Notes under the pieces: model-generated | What the model was told of the DNA's origin: nothing | The model's database searches: none | The model's input: the letters and a program-made list of their open reading frames with translations, nothing else | Source of the DNA: Lysobacteraceae bacterium | Lineage (GTDB): Bacteria; Pseudomonadota; Gammaproteobacteria; Nevskiales; Nevskiaceae | NCBI GenBank assembly: GCA_013823855.1 | Contig: PNMW01000082.1 | Coordinates: forward strand, 124,001 to 188,000 | Direction of reading: 5' to 3' | DNA length: 64,000 bases | Made by a program: the position numbers and the translations under genes | Shown: positions 9,027 to 22,337 of the stretch, one piece after another | Layout of the letters: each line of letters begins with the position of its first letter | Numbering within the stretch: position 1 is the stretch's first letter

Positions 9027-9876
9027 GCGTCTTCCGCGAGCGCGGTTTCGCCGGCGCCGGCCGCCGCGATGGTCACCGGCATGAACGGCCCGGCCTGGGT
9101 GATCTCCAGCATCGACGACTTGGCCAGTTCGAGGATCGCCAGCAGGCAGACCACGACGCCGGCACGGCCTTCGGCGAGATCGATCAGATCGACGAAGCGG
9201 ATCGGGCCGTTGCGTACCCGGTCGAGCACCGAGCTCATGCGCTCGCGCACGGACAGCGGTTCGCGGGCAATCGTGTGCCGGGTGAACAGCTCGGCGCGCA
9301 GCAGCACCTCGCGGAACGCCAGCATCAGCTCGCGTACGCCGGGCGGTGGTGGCGGACGGGCTTCGACGAGCTTGTCCGGACGCGCCTGCACGACGGCAAT
9401 CTCGCGGCCGACTCTCGGCATCGCGTCGAGGTTCTCGGCGGCGCTCTTGAAGCGCTCGTATTCCTGCAGCCGGCGCACCAGTTCCATGCGCGGATCGCCG
9501 CCGGTCTCGTCGTCATGCGCGGGCGGCTTCGGCAGCAGGATCCGCGACTTGATCTCGGCCAGCCAGGCGGCCATCAGCAGGTACTCGGCGGCCAGTTCCA
9601 GGCGCAGCTCGCGCATCAGGCGGATGTACTCCATGTACTGCTGGGTGATCTTCAGCACCGGGATGTCGAGGATGTCCAGGTTCTGCTTGCGGATCAGGTA
9701 CAGCAGCAGGTCGAGCGGGCCTTCGAAGGTTTCGAGGAAGACCTCCAGCGCATCCGGCGGGATGTACAGATCGCTCGGCAGCTGCGGCAGCCGCTCGCCG
9801 TTGACCAGCGGCACCCGTGCTTCGACCGCGACCGGGGCAGCGACGTCGGCCTCGGCCGGGAACAGGTCCGGCTCGC

Positions 9877-9880
<4 letters not shown>
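9023..9880 (-). CDS. scpA: Segregation and condensation protein A
   Basis: 285 residues. The kleisin-type signature [24 protein letters not shown] lies near residue 50, followed by [37 protein letters not shown] winged-helix region is near the C-terminus. ScpA bridges SMC heads together with ScpB. The N-terminal 35 residues are a variable extension. The ATG overlaps the trpS stop by 4 nt. Confidence 0.95.
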
Positions 9881-10881
<1,001 letters not shown>

Positions 10882-10900
10882 CGGTCGGGAAAAGGAAGGT

Positions 10901-11563
10901 TCAGAACAGCGTGACGATCATCGAGATCAGGCCAAGCATCAGGCTGATCAGCGGCGTCATGATCGCGCCGAGCACGCCGACGAAGGCGAGCAGCAGGATG
11001 ATCGGGAAGGTGTAGGGCTGGATGCTTTCCAGCTGCTGCGCCGGTTTCGGCGGCAAGGTCACCAGCAGCATGCGGCCGACATCGAACGGCGGCAGCGGCA
11101 GCAGGTTCAGCACCAGGAAGCTCAGGTTGAAGCTGATGCCGAGCTGCGCCATCAGGTGCACGCCGAGGCCTACCCCTTCGGTGGCGCCGTAGGTGAACTT
11201 GAAGACGAAAGCCCAGGCCAGCGCCATCAGGAAGTTGGCGCCGAGGCCGGCAGCGGCGACCTTGATCGCGCCGCTCCTCGGGTCCTTGAAGTTGCGCTCG
11301 GCGATCGGCACGAACTTCGGCCAGCCGATCAACAGGCCACCCAGCCCGGCCTGACTGAGCGCGATGAACACGCCGGGCAGCACCAGGGTGCCGATCGGAT
11401 CGACGTGCTTCAGAGGATTGAGGCTGATGCGGTCATACTGCTTGCCGGTGTTGTCGCCGAGCAGCAGCGCGACGCGGCCACGGGCAATTTCGCGAACGGT
11501 GAGCGCCAGCACCAGCGGCAGCAGCGAAACGGCCAGCCGCTGGAAGAGATCGAGGGAGTCCAT
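10901..11563 (-). CDS. Site-2 protease (M50)-like membrane protein with degenerate zinc motif
   Basis: 220 residues. The framework of the short M50 rhomboid-neighbour family is intact: [13 protein letters not shown], a conserved FGW-like GWPKFVPI loop, and the second metal-ligand region [14 protein letters not shown] with Asp161. However, the HExxH zinc motif reads R24-E-I-A-R28 (codons CGC and CGT), so both histidine ligands are arginine. Each change is one transition from CAC/CAT. Several membrane spans are evident. The family normally cleaves transmembrane helices; this copy is predicted to be inactive, perhaps a binding pseudoprotease. Position between yciO and trpS is the usual one for this family. 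Confidence 0.85.
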   Translation of the reverse strand: MDSLDLFQRLAVSLLPLVLALTVREIARGRVALLLGDNTGKQYDRISLNPLKHVDPIGTLVLPGVFIALSQAGLGGLLIGWPKFVPIAERNFKDPRSGAIKVAAAGLGANFLMALAWAFVFKFTYGATEGVGLGVHLMAQLGISFNLSFLVLNLLPLPPFDVGRMLLVTLPPKPAQQLESIQPYTFPIILLLAFVGVLGAIMTPLISLMLGLISMIVTLF

Positions 11564-11601
11564 CGGACGATTATACCGGCCGGCTGCGCGCCGACTGCCG
11601 C

Positions 11602-12237
11602 TCAGTCAGCAGCGAGCCCCAGCATCGAGACGTCGCCCTTGCCCTGGCGCAGCAGCACCGGCGCTGCGCCGGTCAGGTCGAGCACGGTGGTCGGTTCGGT
11701 GCCGCAGTTGCCGGCGTCGAGCACCAGATCGACCGAGCGTTCGAGCCGGGCACGGTCGTCGTCGAGATCGTTGAGCGGCTGTTCCTCGTCCGGCCACTGC
11801 AAGGTGCAGCTCAGCAGCGGCTCGCCGATCAGCTCCAGCAGCGCCGCAGTCACCTTGTGCTGCGGCACGCGGATGCCGATGGTCTTGCGCTTCTCGTGCT
11901 GCACGCGGCGCGGCAGCTCCTTGGTCGCTTCGAGCACGAAGGTATACGGCCCCGGCGTCAGCTGCTTGAGCAGCCGGAACTGCCAGTTGTCGACGCGCGC
12001 ATAGGTGGCGATTTCCGACAGATCGCGGCAGACCAGGGTGAACTGGTGATGGCGGTCGAACTCGCGCAGGCCGCGGATCCTTTCGGCGGCATCCTTGTCG
12101 CCGAGCCGGCAGCCGAAGGCGTAGCAGGAGTCGGTCGGATAGGCGATCACCGCGCCCTGGCGGACACGGTCGGCCGCCCGCTGCAGCCAGCGGCGTTGCG
12201 GATCGACGGGGTGCAGTTCAAGCCATTCGGACGCCAT
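11602..12237 (-). CDS. yciO: YciO family protein (Sua5/YrdC-like fold)
   Basis: 211 residues from ATG 12237, whose product MASEWLELHPVDPQRRWL aligns with the family start; an ATG at 12267 would add 10 residues. The YrdC fold motifs VIAYPTDSCYAFGCRLGD, the SxN-like segment and KRKTIGIRVP are seen. Sua5/TsaC proteins make threonylcarbamoyl-AMP for t6A tRNA modification; the YciO branch is a close relative whose cellular role is less settled. Residue agreement with E. coli YciO is extensive (for example RIRGLRE..FTLVCRDLSE, PRRVQHEKRKTIG). Confidence 0.9.
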   Translation of the reverse strand: MASEWLELHPVDPQRRWLQRAADRVRQGAVIAYPTDSCYAFGCRLGDKDAAERIRGLREFDRHHQFTLVCRDLSEIATYARVDNWQFRLLKQLTPGPYTFVLEATKELPRRVQHEKRKTIGIRVPQHKVTAALLELIGEPLLSCTLQWPDEEQPLNDLDDDRARLERSVDLVLDAGNCGTEPTTVLDLTGAAPVLLRQGKGDVSMLGLAAD

Positions 12238-12360
12238 GGCGGCATTGTCCCATGCCTGCGTTGCCACGCGGCGGCGGCATCGATGACGCCGCCAATCGCG
12301 TGGCTATAATCCGGCCCATCCGCGGTTTCCCCGACCGCTGCCTGAGCTTCCGCCGTCGCC

Positions 12361-12912
12361 ATGAATGCCGTGCTCGACCTGATTCCCGCAATCCTGTTCT
12401 TCGCGGCCTACAAGCTGTACGGCATGTTCACGGCCACCGCCGTGCTGGTCGTCGCACTGCTGGTGATGGTGCTGATCACCTACCTGCGGACCCGCAAGGT
12501 GCCGAAGCTGCAGCTGGCGACCGCGCTGGTGGCGACGGTGCTCGGCGGCATGACGCTGTGGTTCCGCGATCCGACCTTCATCCTGTTCAAGCCGACTGCG
12601 ATCTACGGCGCCTTCGCCGTGGCGCTGCTCGGCAGCCATGTGATCGGCGACAAGGTGCTGATGCAGCGCATCCCGCAGAAGGCGATGGTGATGCCCGACC
12701 CGCTGTGGCGGCGGCTGAACCTGGCCTGGGCGCTGTTCTTCGTGTTTTGTGCTGCGCTCAATGTCTATGTCGCGCTGAACTTCAGCGAAGAGGTCTGGGT
12801 GAAGGTCAAGGCGTTCGGCTTCACCGGGCTGATGTTGGTGTTCATGCTGGCCCACATCCCGTTCATTTCCCGCTACCTCGTCGATCCCGCCACCGATGCC
12901 GCTCCGCATTGA
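12361..12912 (+). CDS. yciB: Inner membrane-spanning protein YciB (IspZ/septation protein A family)
   Basis: 183 residues with five or six hydrophobic helices and the family features DLIPAILFFAAYKLYG at the N-terminus, GGMTLWFRDPTFILFKPT in the middle and WVKVKAFGFTGLMLVF near the end. The protein is implicated in cell-envelope maintenance and septation. It overlaps bolA by 17 nt, so the two are coupled, and diverges from yciO across a 120-bp gap. Confidence 0.93.
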   Translation: MNAVLDLIPAILFFAAYKLYGMFTATAVLVVALLVMVLITYLRTRKVPKLQLATALVATVLGGMTLWFRDPTFILFKPTAIYGAFAVALLGSHVIGDKVLMQRIPQKAMVMPDPLWRRLNLAWALFFVFCAALNVYVALNFSEEVWVKVKAFGFTGLMLVFMLAHIPFISRYLVDPATDAAPH

Positions 12913-13168
12913 CAGCATCCGCCGGACGCTCGAAACCGTCCTGGCCCCGACCCGCCTCGACATCGAGGACGACAGCCATCGCCACGCCGGCCATGTCGGC
13001 GCCAAGGGCGGCGGTCACTACCGGGTCTACGTGGTCTCGGCCAAGTTCAGCGGCCGCAGCCTGATCGCCCGGCACCGGATGGTCTACGAAGCGCTGGCCG
13101 AACAGATGAAGGGCGACATCCACGCGCTGTCGATCGTCGCCAAGGCGCCCGAGGAAGCGGCGGAGTAG
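12896..13168 (+). CDS. BolA family protein
   Basis: 90 residues. The BolA class II KH-like fold is seen, with the conserved histidine-containing segment DDSHRHAGH and the signature FSGRSLIARHRMVYEAL. BolA proteins partner monothiol glutaredoxins in Fe-S handling or affect envelope gene expression. The start codon lies within the end of yciB, which is a common partner. BolA and IbaG differ subtly; the H-rich HAGH element favours the BolA branch. Confidence 0.9.
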   Translation: MPLRIDSIRRTLETVLAPTRLDIEDDSHRHAGHVGAKGGGHYRVYVVSAKFSGRSLIARHRMVYEALAEQMKGDIHALSIVAKAPEEAAE

Positions 13169-13196
13169 CGCATCGGGCTGGTCCGACGACAGCCAG

Positions 13197-13288
13197 CTCA
13201 CGCGAAGACGCCAAGGCGCGGAGAACGGCACTATCGGAGGCGCTTTTTGCGCCGGGCAATCGTTGGCGTCCTGGCACCTTCGCGTGAG
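13197..13288. repeat. 92-bp palindromic repeat element between convergent bolA and ligA
   Basis: Outer arms CTCACGCGAAG (13197-13207) and CTTCGCGTGAG (13278-13288) are perfect reverse complements. A second pair, GACGCCAA (13207-13214) and TTGGCGTC (13263-13270), is nested inside, and an inner hairpin GGCGC-TTTTT-GCGCC lies at 13239-13253. The arms resemble the dispersed CTCACGCxAAGxCGC-type extragenic repeats of many proteobacteria. It could be a REP or MITE-like element that also acts as a bidirectional terminator. Confidence 0.6.
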
Positions 13289-13306
13289 ACCGCTTTCGCA
13301 GGATTG

Positions 13307-16145
<2,839 letters not shown>

Positions 16146-16200
16146 CGTTTCGCCTTAGCCCCTGGAATCTTCACGATTGGCCCGACCGCCGCGCCGACGC

Positions 16201-19200
16201 TCAGTTCGCCTGCGCTTCCGCCGCCTCTTCCGCCGTGCCGACCATGGCCACGGCCTGCTGCACGTCGACGCTGACCAGCCGGGACACACCCGGCTCCTGC
16301 ATCGTCACGCCATGAAGGTGCTCGGCCAGCTCCATCGTGATCTTGTTGTGAGTAATGATAATGAATTGAACGCCCTGCGACATTTCCCTGACCACTTCGC
16401 AGAAGCGGCCGACGTTGGCGTCGTCGAGCGGCGCATCGACTTCGTCCATCAGGCAGAACGGCGCCGGGTTGAGCTGGAACAGCGCCAGCAGCAGGGCCAC
16501 GGCGGTCATCGCCTTTTCGCCGCCTGACAGCAGCTGGATCGTCGAATTGCGCTTGCCCGGCGGCCGCGCCATGACCTTGACGCCGCGATTCAGCACGGTG
16601 GCGGTTTCGCCTTCCGGCGCATCGCCGGTCAGTTCCAGGTAAGCCTCGCCACCGCCGAACAGCTGCGGGAAGCGCGCCTTGAAGATGTCGTTGACCTGGT
16701 CGAACGTGGTCCTGAAGCGATCGGTGGTTTCGCGGTCGAGCTGAGCCATCGCGTCTTCGAGCGTGGTCAGCGCGGCGCTGACATCGGCGTGCTGGGTGTC
16801 GATGTAGGCCGCCCGCTCGCGGCCTTCCTCCAGCTCCTGGATCGCCGCGAGGTTGATCGCCCCGAGGCGGTCGATGCGCCGTCCGATCGCCGCCAGCTTC
16901 TCTTCCCACAGTTCGATCGGCAGGTTGCCGTTGGCGTCCGGCGTCAGGTATTCGGCCAGCTCTTCGCGGCTGAAACCGGTTTCGCCAAACTGGCTCTCGG
17001 CCACTTCCCGGCGGGCCCGGAGATTCTCGAACTCCAGCCGCGCCGACTGTAGGCGCTCCTGCGCGGCTTCCTTGCGTGCTTCGGTCGCGCGCAGGGCGCG
17101 GACGCCCTCGTTCTGCGCGGCTTCAGCGGCCGCGAGCTGCTCGCGCGCGCCGCGCAGGCGCTCGCGCGCGACGCTGACCGCCGACCGCGCGGCCTCGACC
17201 TCGGCGGTCTTGGCGACGATCGGCGCATCGAGCTCCTCACCGGCGACCCGGCGTGTCTCCAGCGCCTCGACCAGCGCCTCGCGCTGCTCGGCCAGCGAGT
17301 GCAGCGCCTGATTGGCTGCCGCCAGCGCACTGTTCTGGCTGGCCACCTGGATCTGTGCCTGGTTGCGCTGCTGGCTGGCCTGCGCCTGCGCAGCGCGCGC
17401 CTGATTCAGCGCGTCGCGGCTGACGGCGAGCAACCGGCTGCGCTCGGCGCGCTCTTCGCGCAGCCGTTCGGCGCTGTCCTCGAGATCGCCGAGCCGGGCG
17501 CGCGCCTCGTCGAGTTCCTCGGCCTGCTGCTGGCGTTGGGCGGCCAGCGCTTCGAGTTCCTGGCTCAGGCCGCGGATACGGTTCTCGGTCTGCTCCAGGC
17601 GCACCGCCTGCGCCTGCCGGTGCGCGAGGCGTTGGCCGTGACGGCTGCGGATCTGATCGAAGCGGGCCACGACCGCGCGACGCTCGTTGTCGAGCTGCAC
17701 ACGGCGGGTGTTCATCTCGGTCAGCCGCTGCTCGCCATCGCGCACCTTGACGGTCAGTTCCTCGACCGAGGCTTTCAGCTGCTTGAGCAGCAGGCCACGG
17801 GCGATGACACCGCTGTGCTGCGGGTCGAGCTTCGGGTAGCGGATCCAGGCCCGGCCGCGCCAGACGCCATCGGCGGTGATCACCGATTCGCCGGCTGGCA
17901 GACTCACCGCGATGCGCGCCGCTTCGTCATCCGACGCAGCGGCATGCACGCCGGACAGCCAGTCGATCACCGCCGCCGGCCCGGTGACCCGCGCAGCCAG
18001 GGTGCCGGCCAGTCCCGGGGTGCTCTGTTCGGCGTGCAGCAGGGTCGCGCCGGACTTCGGCCCTGCAGGGGTCTGCGACGACAGCCAGTCCGGCAGCAGC
18101 GGCGCCTGCAGCAGGCCGCTCAGCACATGTTCGACTGCGGCTTCCCAGCCGGTTTCGACCTGCAGCGCCGAATTCAGCCTCGGCAGGTTCGCCCAGCCGT
18201 TGCTGCGCAGCCAATGGCCGAGATCGGCATCGTCTTCGCGCAAGGCCGCCTGCTGCAGGGTTTCCAGCGAGGCCTGACGGCCACGGGCGCTCTGCAGCGC
18301 TTGCCGCGCCTCGTGCAGCCCGGCTTCGACGGCATTGCGCTGCTCGCGCGCGGCCTGCAGTTCGGTGTCGACATCCTGCAGCCGCGACCTGGCCTCGGCC
18401 AGTTCGTCGTCGAGCGTCGCCAGTTCGATGTCGGCTTCGTTCAGCGAATCGCGGATCGGCGCGGAATCGAGCGCGGCGCGCTCGCCGGCGACACGGCGCA
18501 GCCGCTCTTCCAGCTGCGTCAGCCCGCGCTCCTGGCTCTGCACGCGCACGCGCTCGCCTTCGGCGGCCAGCATCGGCGCCTGCGAGCGCTGCGAGAATTC
18601 CTCCCAGCGACTCTGCTGCTCGGCGACCTGCGTTTCCGCGGCGGCGAGGCTTTCCTGCTGTTCGTGCTCACGGGCCTCGGCTTCGCCGGCGCGGGCCTGG
18701 GCCGCGGCAGCCGCCTGGGTCAGCGACTGATGGCGCAGCTGCTCCTGATCGCGGCGACGGGTCAGCTCGAACAGCTGCGCTTCCAGCTGTTCGAGTTCGC
18801 GAACCCGCAGGTTCTTCAGCTCGCGCGCATGCGCCAGATTCTGCTCGTGACGGGCCAACGCGCTTTCGGCCTCGAAGACCTGGGTCTGCTCGGCGTTCAG
18901 TGCGGCTCCGGCCTCGCGCAGCCGGCTGTCGGCAGCATCGCGCGTGGCTTCGGCGGCGACCGCGGCGGCGCGGGCCTCTTCCAGCGCCTCGTCGAGTGCC
19001 GCGATCGACGCTTCCTGCGAGGCACCCTGCGCTTCCAGCGCGCGCAGCCGCAGCAGCAGCACCTCGGCTTTCAGCTGCCGTTCTTCTTCCTTGAATTGCT
19101 TGTACTTTTCAGCGTTCGCCGCCTGCTTGGCCAGCACTTCGAGACGCGCGCGAAGTTCACCCTGCAGGTCATTGAGACGGCTGAGGTTTTCCCGAGTCTG

Positions 19201-19758
19201 CTTGATTCGGGATTCGGTCTCGCGGCGGCGCTCCTTGTACTTGGAGATACCGGCGGCCTCTTCGAGCAATTGGCGCAGTTCCTCGGGCTTGGCCTCGACC
19301 ATCCGCGACACCATGCCCTGTTCGATGATCGCGTACTGGTTCTTGCCGCCGAGGCCGGTGCCGAGAAACAGGTCGGTGACGTCGCGCTTCAGGCACTTGG
19401 TGCCATTCAGGTAGTACTGGCTGCCGCCGTCGCGGGTCAGTTCCCGCTTCACGGCCAGTTCGGCATACGCCGCGAACGGGCCGGTGACCTGGAAGTCGCT
19501 GTTGTCGAAGCTCAGTTCAACGCTCGCACGGCCGGCCGGCTTGCGGCTGCGCGAGCCGTTGAAGATGACGTCCTCGGAATCCGCTCCGCGCAGATTCTTG
19601 ATGCTGGCTTCCCCCAACACCCAGCGGACCGCATCGATCAGGTTCGACTTGCCACAGCCGTTAGGCCCGACGACCGAGGTCAGACGGGAAGGCAGCGGCA
19701 AGCTGGTCGGGTCGACAAACGACTTGAACCCGGCGAGTTTGATTCCGGATAAACGCAT
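16201..19758 (-). CDS. smc: Chromosome partition protein SMC
   Basis: 1185 residues. The N-terminal Walker A SVVGPNGCGKSNLIDAV follows the start MRLSGIKLAGFKSF. Two long coiled coils flank a hinge near residues 520-650, and the C-terminal signature is LLSGGEKAMTAVALLLA with Walker B FCLMDEVDAPLDDAN. With ScpA and ScpB it forms the condensin that compacts and segregates the chromosome. The frame stays open 588 nt upstream of ATG 19758, but that part lies opposite queF. The presence of SMC-ScpAB rather than MukBEF matches pseudomonad/xanthomonad-like lineages. Confidence 0.97.
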   Translation of the reverse strand: MRLSGIKLAGFKSFVDPTSLPLPSRLTSVVGPNGCGKSNLIDAVRWVLGEASIKNLRGADSEDVIFNGSRSRKPAGRASVELSFDNSDFQVTGPFAAYAELAVKRELTRDGGSQYYLNGTKCLKRDVTDLFLGTGLGGKNQYAIIEQGMVSRMVEAKPEELRQLLEEAAGISKYKERRRETESRIKQTRENLSRLNDLQGELRARLEVLAKQAANAEKYKQFKEEERQLKAEVLLLRLRALEAQGASQEASIAALDEALEEARAAAVAAEATRDAADSRLREAGAALNAEQTQVFEAESALARHEQNLAHARELKNLRVRELEQLEAQLFELTRRRDQEQLRHQSLTQAAAAAQARAGEAEAREHEQQESLAAAETQVAEQQSRWEEFSQRSQAPMLAAEGERVRVQSQERGLTQLEERLRRVAGERAALDSAPIRDSLNEADIELATLDDELAEARSRLQDVDTELQAAREQRNAVEAGLHEARQALQSARGRQASLETLQQAALREDDADLGHWLRSNGWANLPRLNSALQVETGWEAAVEHVLSGLLQAPLLPDWLSSQTPAGPKSGATLLHAEQSTPGLAGTLAARVTGPAAVIDWLSGVHAAASDDEAARIAVSLPAGESVITADGVWRGRAWIRYPKLDPQHSGVIARGLLLKQLKASVEELTVKVRDGEQRLTEMNTRRVQLDNERRAVVARFDQIRSRHGQRLAHRQAQAVRLEQTENRIRGLSQELEALAAQRQQQAEELDEARARLGDLEDSAERLREERAERSRLLAVSRDALNQARAAQAQASQQRNQAQIQVASQNSALAAANQALHSLAEQREALVEALETRRVAGEELDAPIVAKTAEVEAARSAVSVARERLRGAREQLAAAEAAQNEGVRALRATEARKEAAQERLQSARLEFENLRARREVAESQFGETGFSREELAEYLTPDANGNLPIELWEEKLAAIGRRIDRLGAINLAAIQELEEGRERAAYIDTQHADVSAALTTLEDAMAQLDRETTDRFRTTFDQVNDIFKARFPQLFGGGEAYLELTGDAPEGETATVLNRGVKVMARPPGKRNSTIQLLSGGEKAMTAVALLLALFQLNPAPFCLMDEVDAPLDDANVGRFCEVVREMSQGVQFIIITHNKITMELAEHLHGVTMQEPGVSRLVSVDVQQAVAMVGTAEEAAEAQAN

Positions 19759-19923
19759 TGACGAAAGGCTTCGGGGGAGTCCGACAGGGCGAATGCCCGT
19801 CGCAGGATCGCGACAGTTTAAGGGATGACACCGGATTGCAGGCTGGAGGCGCGATCCGGGCCGTCGGCAACGGTCGCCATTTGCGACAATAGCGTCGTCA
19901 TTTTCATCACATCGTCCTGAAGC

Positions 19924-20349
19924 ATGTCCACCAAGCCATCGAAAGCGCTGGAAAATTTCCCCAATCCGAATCCGGGCCGCGACTTCGTCATCCGCATGCG
20001 GATGCCGGAGTTCACCTGCCTGTGTCCGAAAACCGGCCAGCCGGATTTTGCCACGCTGTACCTGGAGTACATCCCGGATGCACTGTGCGTGGAGCTGAAG
20101 TCGCTGAAGCTGTACCTGTGGAGCTATCGCGATGAAGGCGCGTTCCACGAAGCAGTGACCAATCGCCTGCTGGACGATCTGGTGGCCGTCACCCAGCCGC
20201 GCTTCATGCGGCTGACCGCCGACTGGTATGTGCGGGGCGGCATCTACACCCACGTCACCGTTGAACACCGTGCCCCAGGCTGGCAGCCGAGCTTCGCCGA
20301 TACCGTGCAGCTGCCGCCGGCGATGTGGCAGGGCTTCCAGGGTCACTGA
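19924..20349 (+). CDS. queF: NADPH-dependent 7-cyano-7-deazaguanine reductase, short (type I) form
   Basis: 141 residues. It reduces preQ0 to preQ1 in queuosine synthesis. The catalytic Cys34 and Asp41 lie in [13 protein letters not shown], with the seven-residue spacing of Bacillus QueF, and the NADPH-binding motif is [14 protein letters not shown]. coli QueF is a longer tandem-domain protein; this is the unimodular form. It diverges from smc. gluQ, which acts on the queuosine anticodon of tRNA-Asp, is 470 nt away on the same strand. Confidence 0.95.
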   Translation: MSTKPSKALENFPNPNPGRDFVIRMRMPEFTCLCPKTGQPDFATLYLEYIPDALCVELKSLKLYLWSYRDEGAFHEAVTNRLLDDLVAVTQPRFMRLTADWYVRGGIYTHVTVEHRAPGWQPSFADTVQLPPAMWQGFQGH

Positions 20350-20391
20350 GCCAGACTATCGGCCCCGCCGCTTGCGGCGCGGACCGATTCT

Positions 20392-20706
20392 TCAGTCGAT
20401 CGGGTCGAGCCGGTCGTCGTGCGGCGTCAGGAATACCGGCGGCCAGGTGTCCTCGACGGCATCGAGCAGGCGGTCGAGCGCGTCGGGGAAGATCTGTTCG
20501 AGCGTGCCGACGCGTTCATAGGTCGCCCGGTTCGGCCACTGCGCATAAGCCATCCAGGTGCCCTGCTCGGAGCGGTGCAGCCGCGAACCCAGCGCGCCGC
20601 GCTGGGCTTTGAGCGCGTCGGTCATGTCGGCCCAGGCCGTCACGAATTGCCGGACCTTGCCCGGCTTGACTTGCCATTGGTACAGCACGGCGAAACCGAC
20701 TTTCAT
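20392..20706 (-). CDS. Antibiotic biosynthesis monooxygenase (ABM)-like small protein
   Basis: 104 residues from ATG 20706, whose product MKVGFAVLYQWQVKPGKVRQFVTAW is the typical ABM ferredoxin-like beginning. The pattern of a core strand, a helix DMTDALKAQRGALGSRLHR and a strand TWMAYAQWPN fits a dimeric alpha-beta barrel. Such proteins range from heme oxygenases to quinol monooxygenases and many are uncharacterised. The frame is open 117 nt further upstream, but without family similarity. It is convergent with queF and divergent from gluQ. Confidence 0.65.
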   Translation of the reverse strand: MKVGFAVLYQWQVKPGKVRQFVTAWADMTDALKAQRGALGSRLHRSEQGTWMAYAQWPNRATYERVGTLEQIFPDALDRLLDAVEDTWPPVFLTPHDDRLDPID

Positions 20707-20815
20707 CTGCGAACGGATAGTTTTCGAGCGCCGAAGCGCCCGGGATTGAGCGTCGAACCGGGGCCATGTCCGGCGACAATGGCACCTCACCGAGTGTACT
20801 GAACGAGCTCCGCCC

Positions 20816-21730
20816 TTGGACACCGCCCCCGCCCCTTCCGCACGCGCAGCCTATCGCGGCCGCTTCGCGCCGACGCCATCAGGTCCGCTGCATCTCGGTT
20901 CCCTCGTGACGGCACTCGCGAGCTATCTGGCCGCTCGCCATGCCGGCGGCAGCTGGCTGCTGAGGATCGACGACATCGACGGGCCACGCTGCCGACCCGA
21001 GCACGCCGACACGATCCTGAAGCAGCTCGAGCTGCACGGCCTGCACTGGGACGAAACCGTGCGCTATCAGTCGCGGCACGAACTGGATTACCAGGCCGCC
21101 TTCGAGCAATTGCACAAGCAGGGCCTGTGCTATCGCTGCATCTGCACGCGTGCGCAGCTTGCAGAGATTTCGCCAGCAGGCATCGACGGACCGGTCTACC
21201 CAGGCATCTGCCGCGATGCCGCGCACCAACAGGCCGACTCGGCCTGGCGATTTCGGCTGCCGGATGGCCGGATCATGCTGGACGACCAGCTGCACGGTCG
21301 GATCGAACGCGACCTCGTCGATGACATCGGCGATTTCGTGATCCGCCGAGCCGATGGCCGCTACGGCTATCAGCTGGCCAGTGTCGTCGACGAGCAGCAA
21401 CAGGGCATCACCGACCTGGTACGGGGCGCCGATCTGATCGGCTCCAGCCTGCGGCAAAAGTACCTGATGCAGCATTTCGGCATTCCGGTACCGAACTTTC
21501 TGCACATACCGGTGCTGCTCGATAGCAAGGGTTACAAGCTCAGCAAGCAGAACCACGCGACACCGATCAACGCCTCCAGCGCCGCTCAGAATCTGATTCG
21601 CGGTCTCGATCTGCTCGGTCAGGCACCGTTTGCTGCGGACTGGCACGGACGCGTCGACGAGATCCTGATGCGCGCCGTTCGCAACTGGAATCCAGCCCTG
21701 ATTCCGAAGCGGCTCAACCTGCCAGGATGA
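20816..21730 (+). CDS. gluQ: Glutamyl-queuosine tRNA(Asp) synthetase
   Basis: 304 residues. A catalytic-domain-only paralogue of glutamyl-tRNA synthetase that glutamylates queuosine in tRNA-Asp. The HIGH motif is GPLHLGS, the KLSKQ element is near residue 240, and the zinc-binding CxC...Y...C arrangement (CYRCICTRAQL then VYPGIC) is present. There is no anticodon-binding domain, as expected. TTG 20816 is the only start that retains the N-terminal RFAPTPSGPLHLGS strand, so a TTG start is inferred; the ribosome binding site is weak. Confidence 0.92.
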   Translation: MDTAPAPSARAAYRGRFAPTPSGPLHLGSLVTALASYLAARHAGGSWLLRIDDIDGPRCRPEHADTILKQLELHGLHWDETVRYQSRHELDYQAAFEQLHKQGLCYRCICTRAQLAEISPAGIDGPVYPGICRDAAHQQADSAWRFRLPDGRIMLDDQLHGRIERDLVDDIGDFVIRRADGRYGYQLASVVDEQQQGITDLVRGADLIGSSLRQKYLMQHFGIPVPNFLHIPVLLDSKGYKLSKQNHATPINASSAAQNLIRGLDLLGQAPFAADWHGRVDEILMRAVRNWNPALIPKRLNLPG

Positions 21731-21833
21731 ATCCCGAATCTGCCGAGGCCCGTAAGAACAGCGGCTGGTGCGCTGCAATGGTGCTGTGCATCAAGGTCTG
21801 GCATTCTTGGCGCACCGCAACAAAGTACTCCGC

Positions 21834-22337
21834 ATGAACGACATTCGCGTCATCAAGAAGTATCCCAACCGTCGCCTCTACGACACCAATGTGAGCCGCT
21901 ACATCACGCTGGAGGAAGTACGGCAACTGGTGCTGAGCAATGTCCGATTCCGGGTCGAAGACAAGCGCACCAAGGAAGACATTACAAGGAGCATCCTTCT
22001 GCAGGTGATTTCCGAGCAGGAGGAAGGCGGCAACCCGATCTTCAGTTCGGAACTGCTGACCCACATCATCCGGTTCTACGGCGATCCGATGCAGCCCAGC
22101 ATCAGCCGCTATCTGGAGATGTCGCTACAGCTGTTCCTTCAGCAGCAGACGCATTTCAGCGAACAGCTCAAGGAATTGCTCGGCCAGGCCCAACAGCCGG
22201 TTCAGCGCCTGAAGGACCTGGCGGAACGGCAAGTCCCGATCTGGCGCACGGTCCGCAAGGAGTTCCTCAAGAATCTGTCGCGCGCAAAGGCAGCCACCGT
22301 CGGGCGCGAGAAGAGTGGCACGGAACTTGATATCTGA
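21834..22337 (+). CDS. phaR: Polyhydroxyalkanoate synthesis repressor PhaR
   Basis: 167 residues. The highly conserved N-terminal PHB/PHA accumulation regulator domain begins at MNDIRVIKKYPNRRLYDT and includes YITLEEVRQLVL. A second conserved block is FSSELLTHIIRFYGDPMQPSISRYLE. PhaR represses phasin and PHA genes and is released when it binds PHA granules. ATG 21834 is chosen because the domain begins at once. No phaC or phasin gene lies beside it. Confidence 0.9.
   Translation: MNDIRVIKKYPNRRLYDTNVSRYITLEEVRQLVLSNVRFRVEDKRTKEDITRSILLQVISEQEEGGNPIFSSELLTHIIRFYGDPMQPSISRYLEMSLQLFLQQQTHFSEQLKELLGQAQQPVQRLKDLAERQVPIWRTVRKEFLKNLSRAKAATVGREKSGTELDI

Noticed and set aside
19759-19923. Possible preQ1 riboswitch before queF
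   Set aside because: No preQ1-I or preQ1-II aptamer pattern could be found in the short leader; the gap also has to hold the smc promoter.
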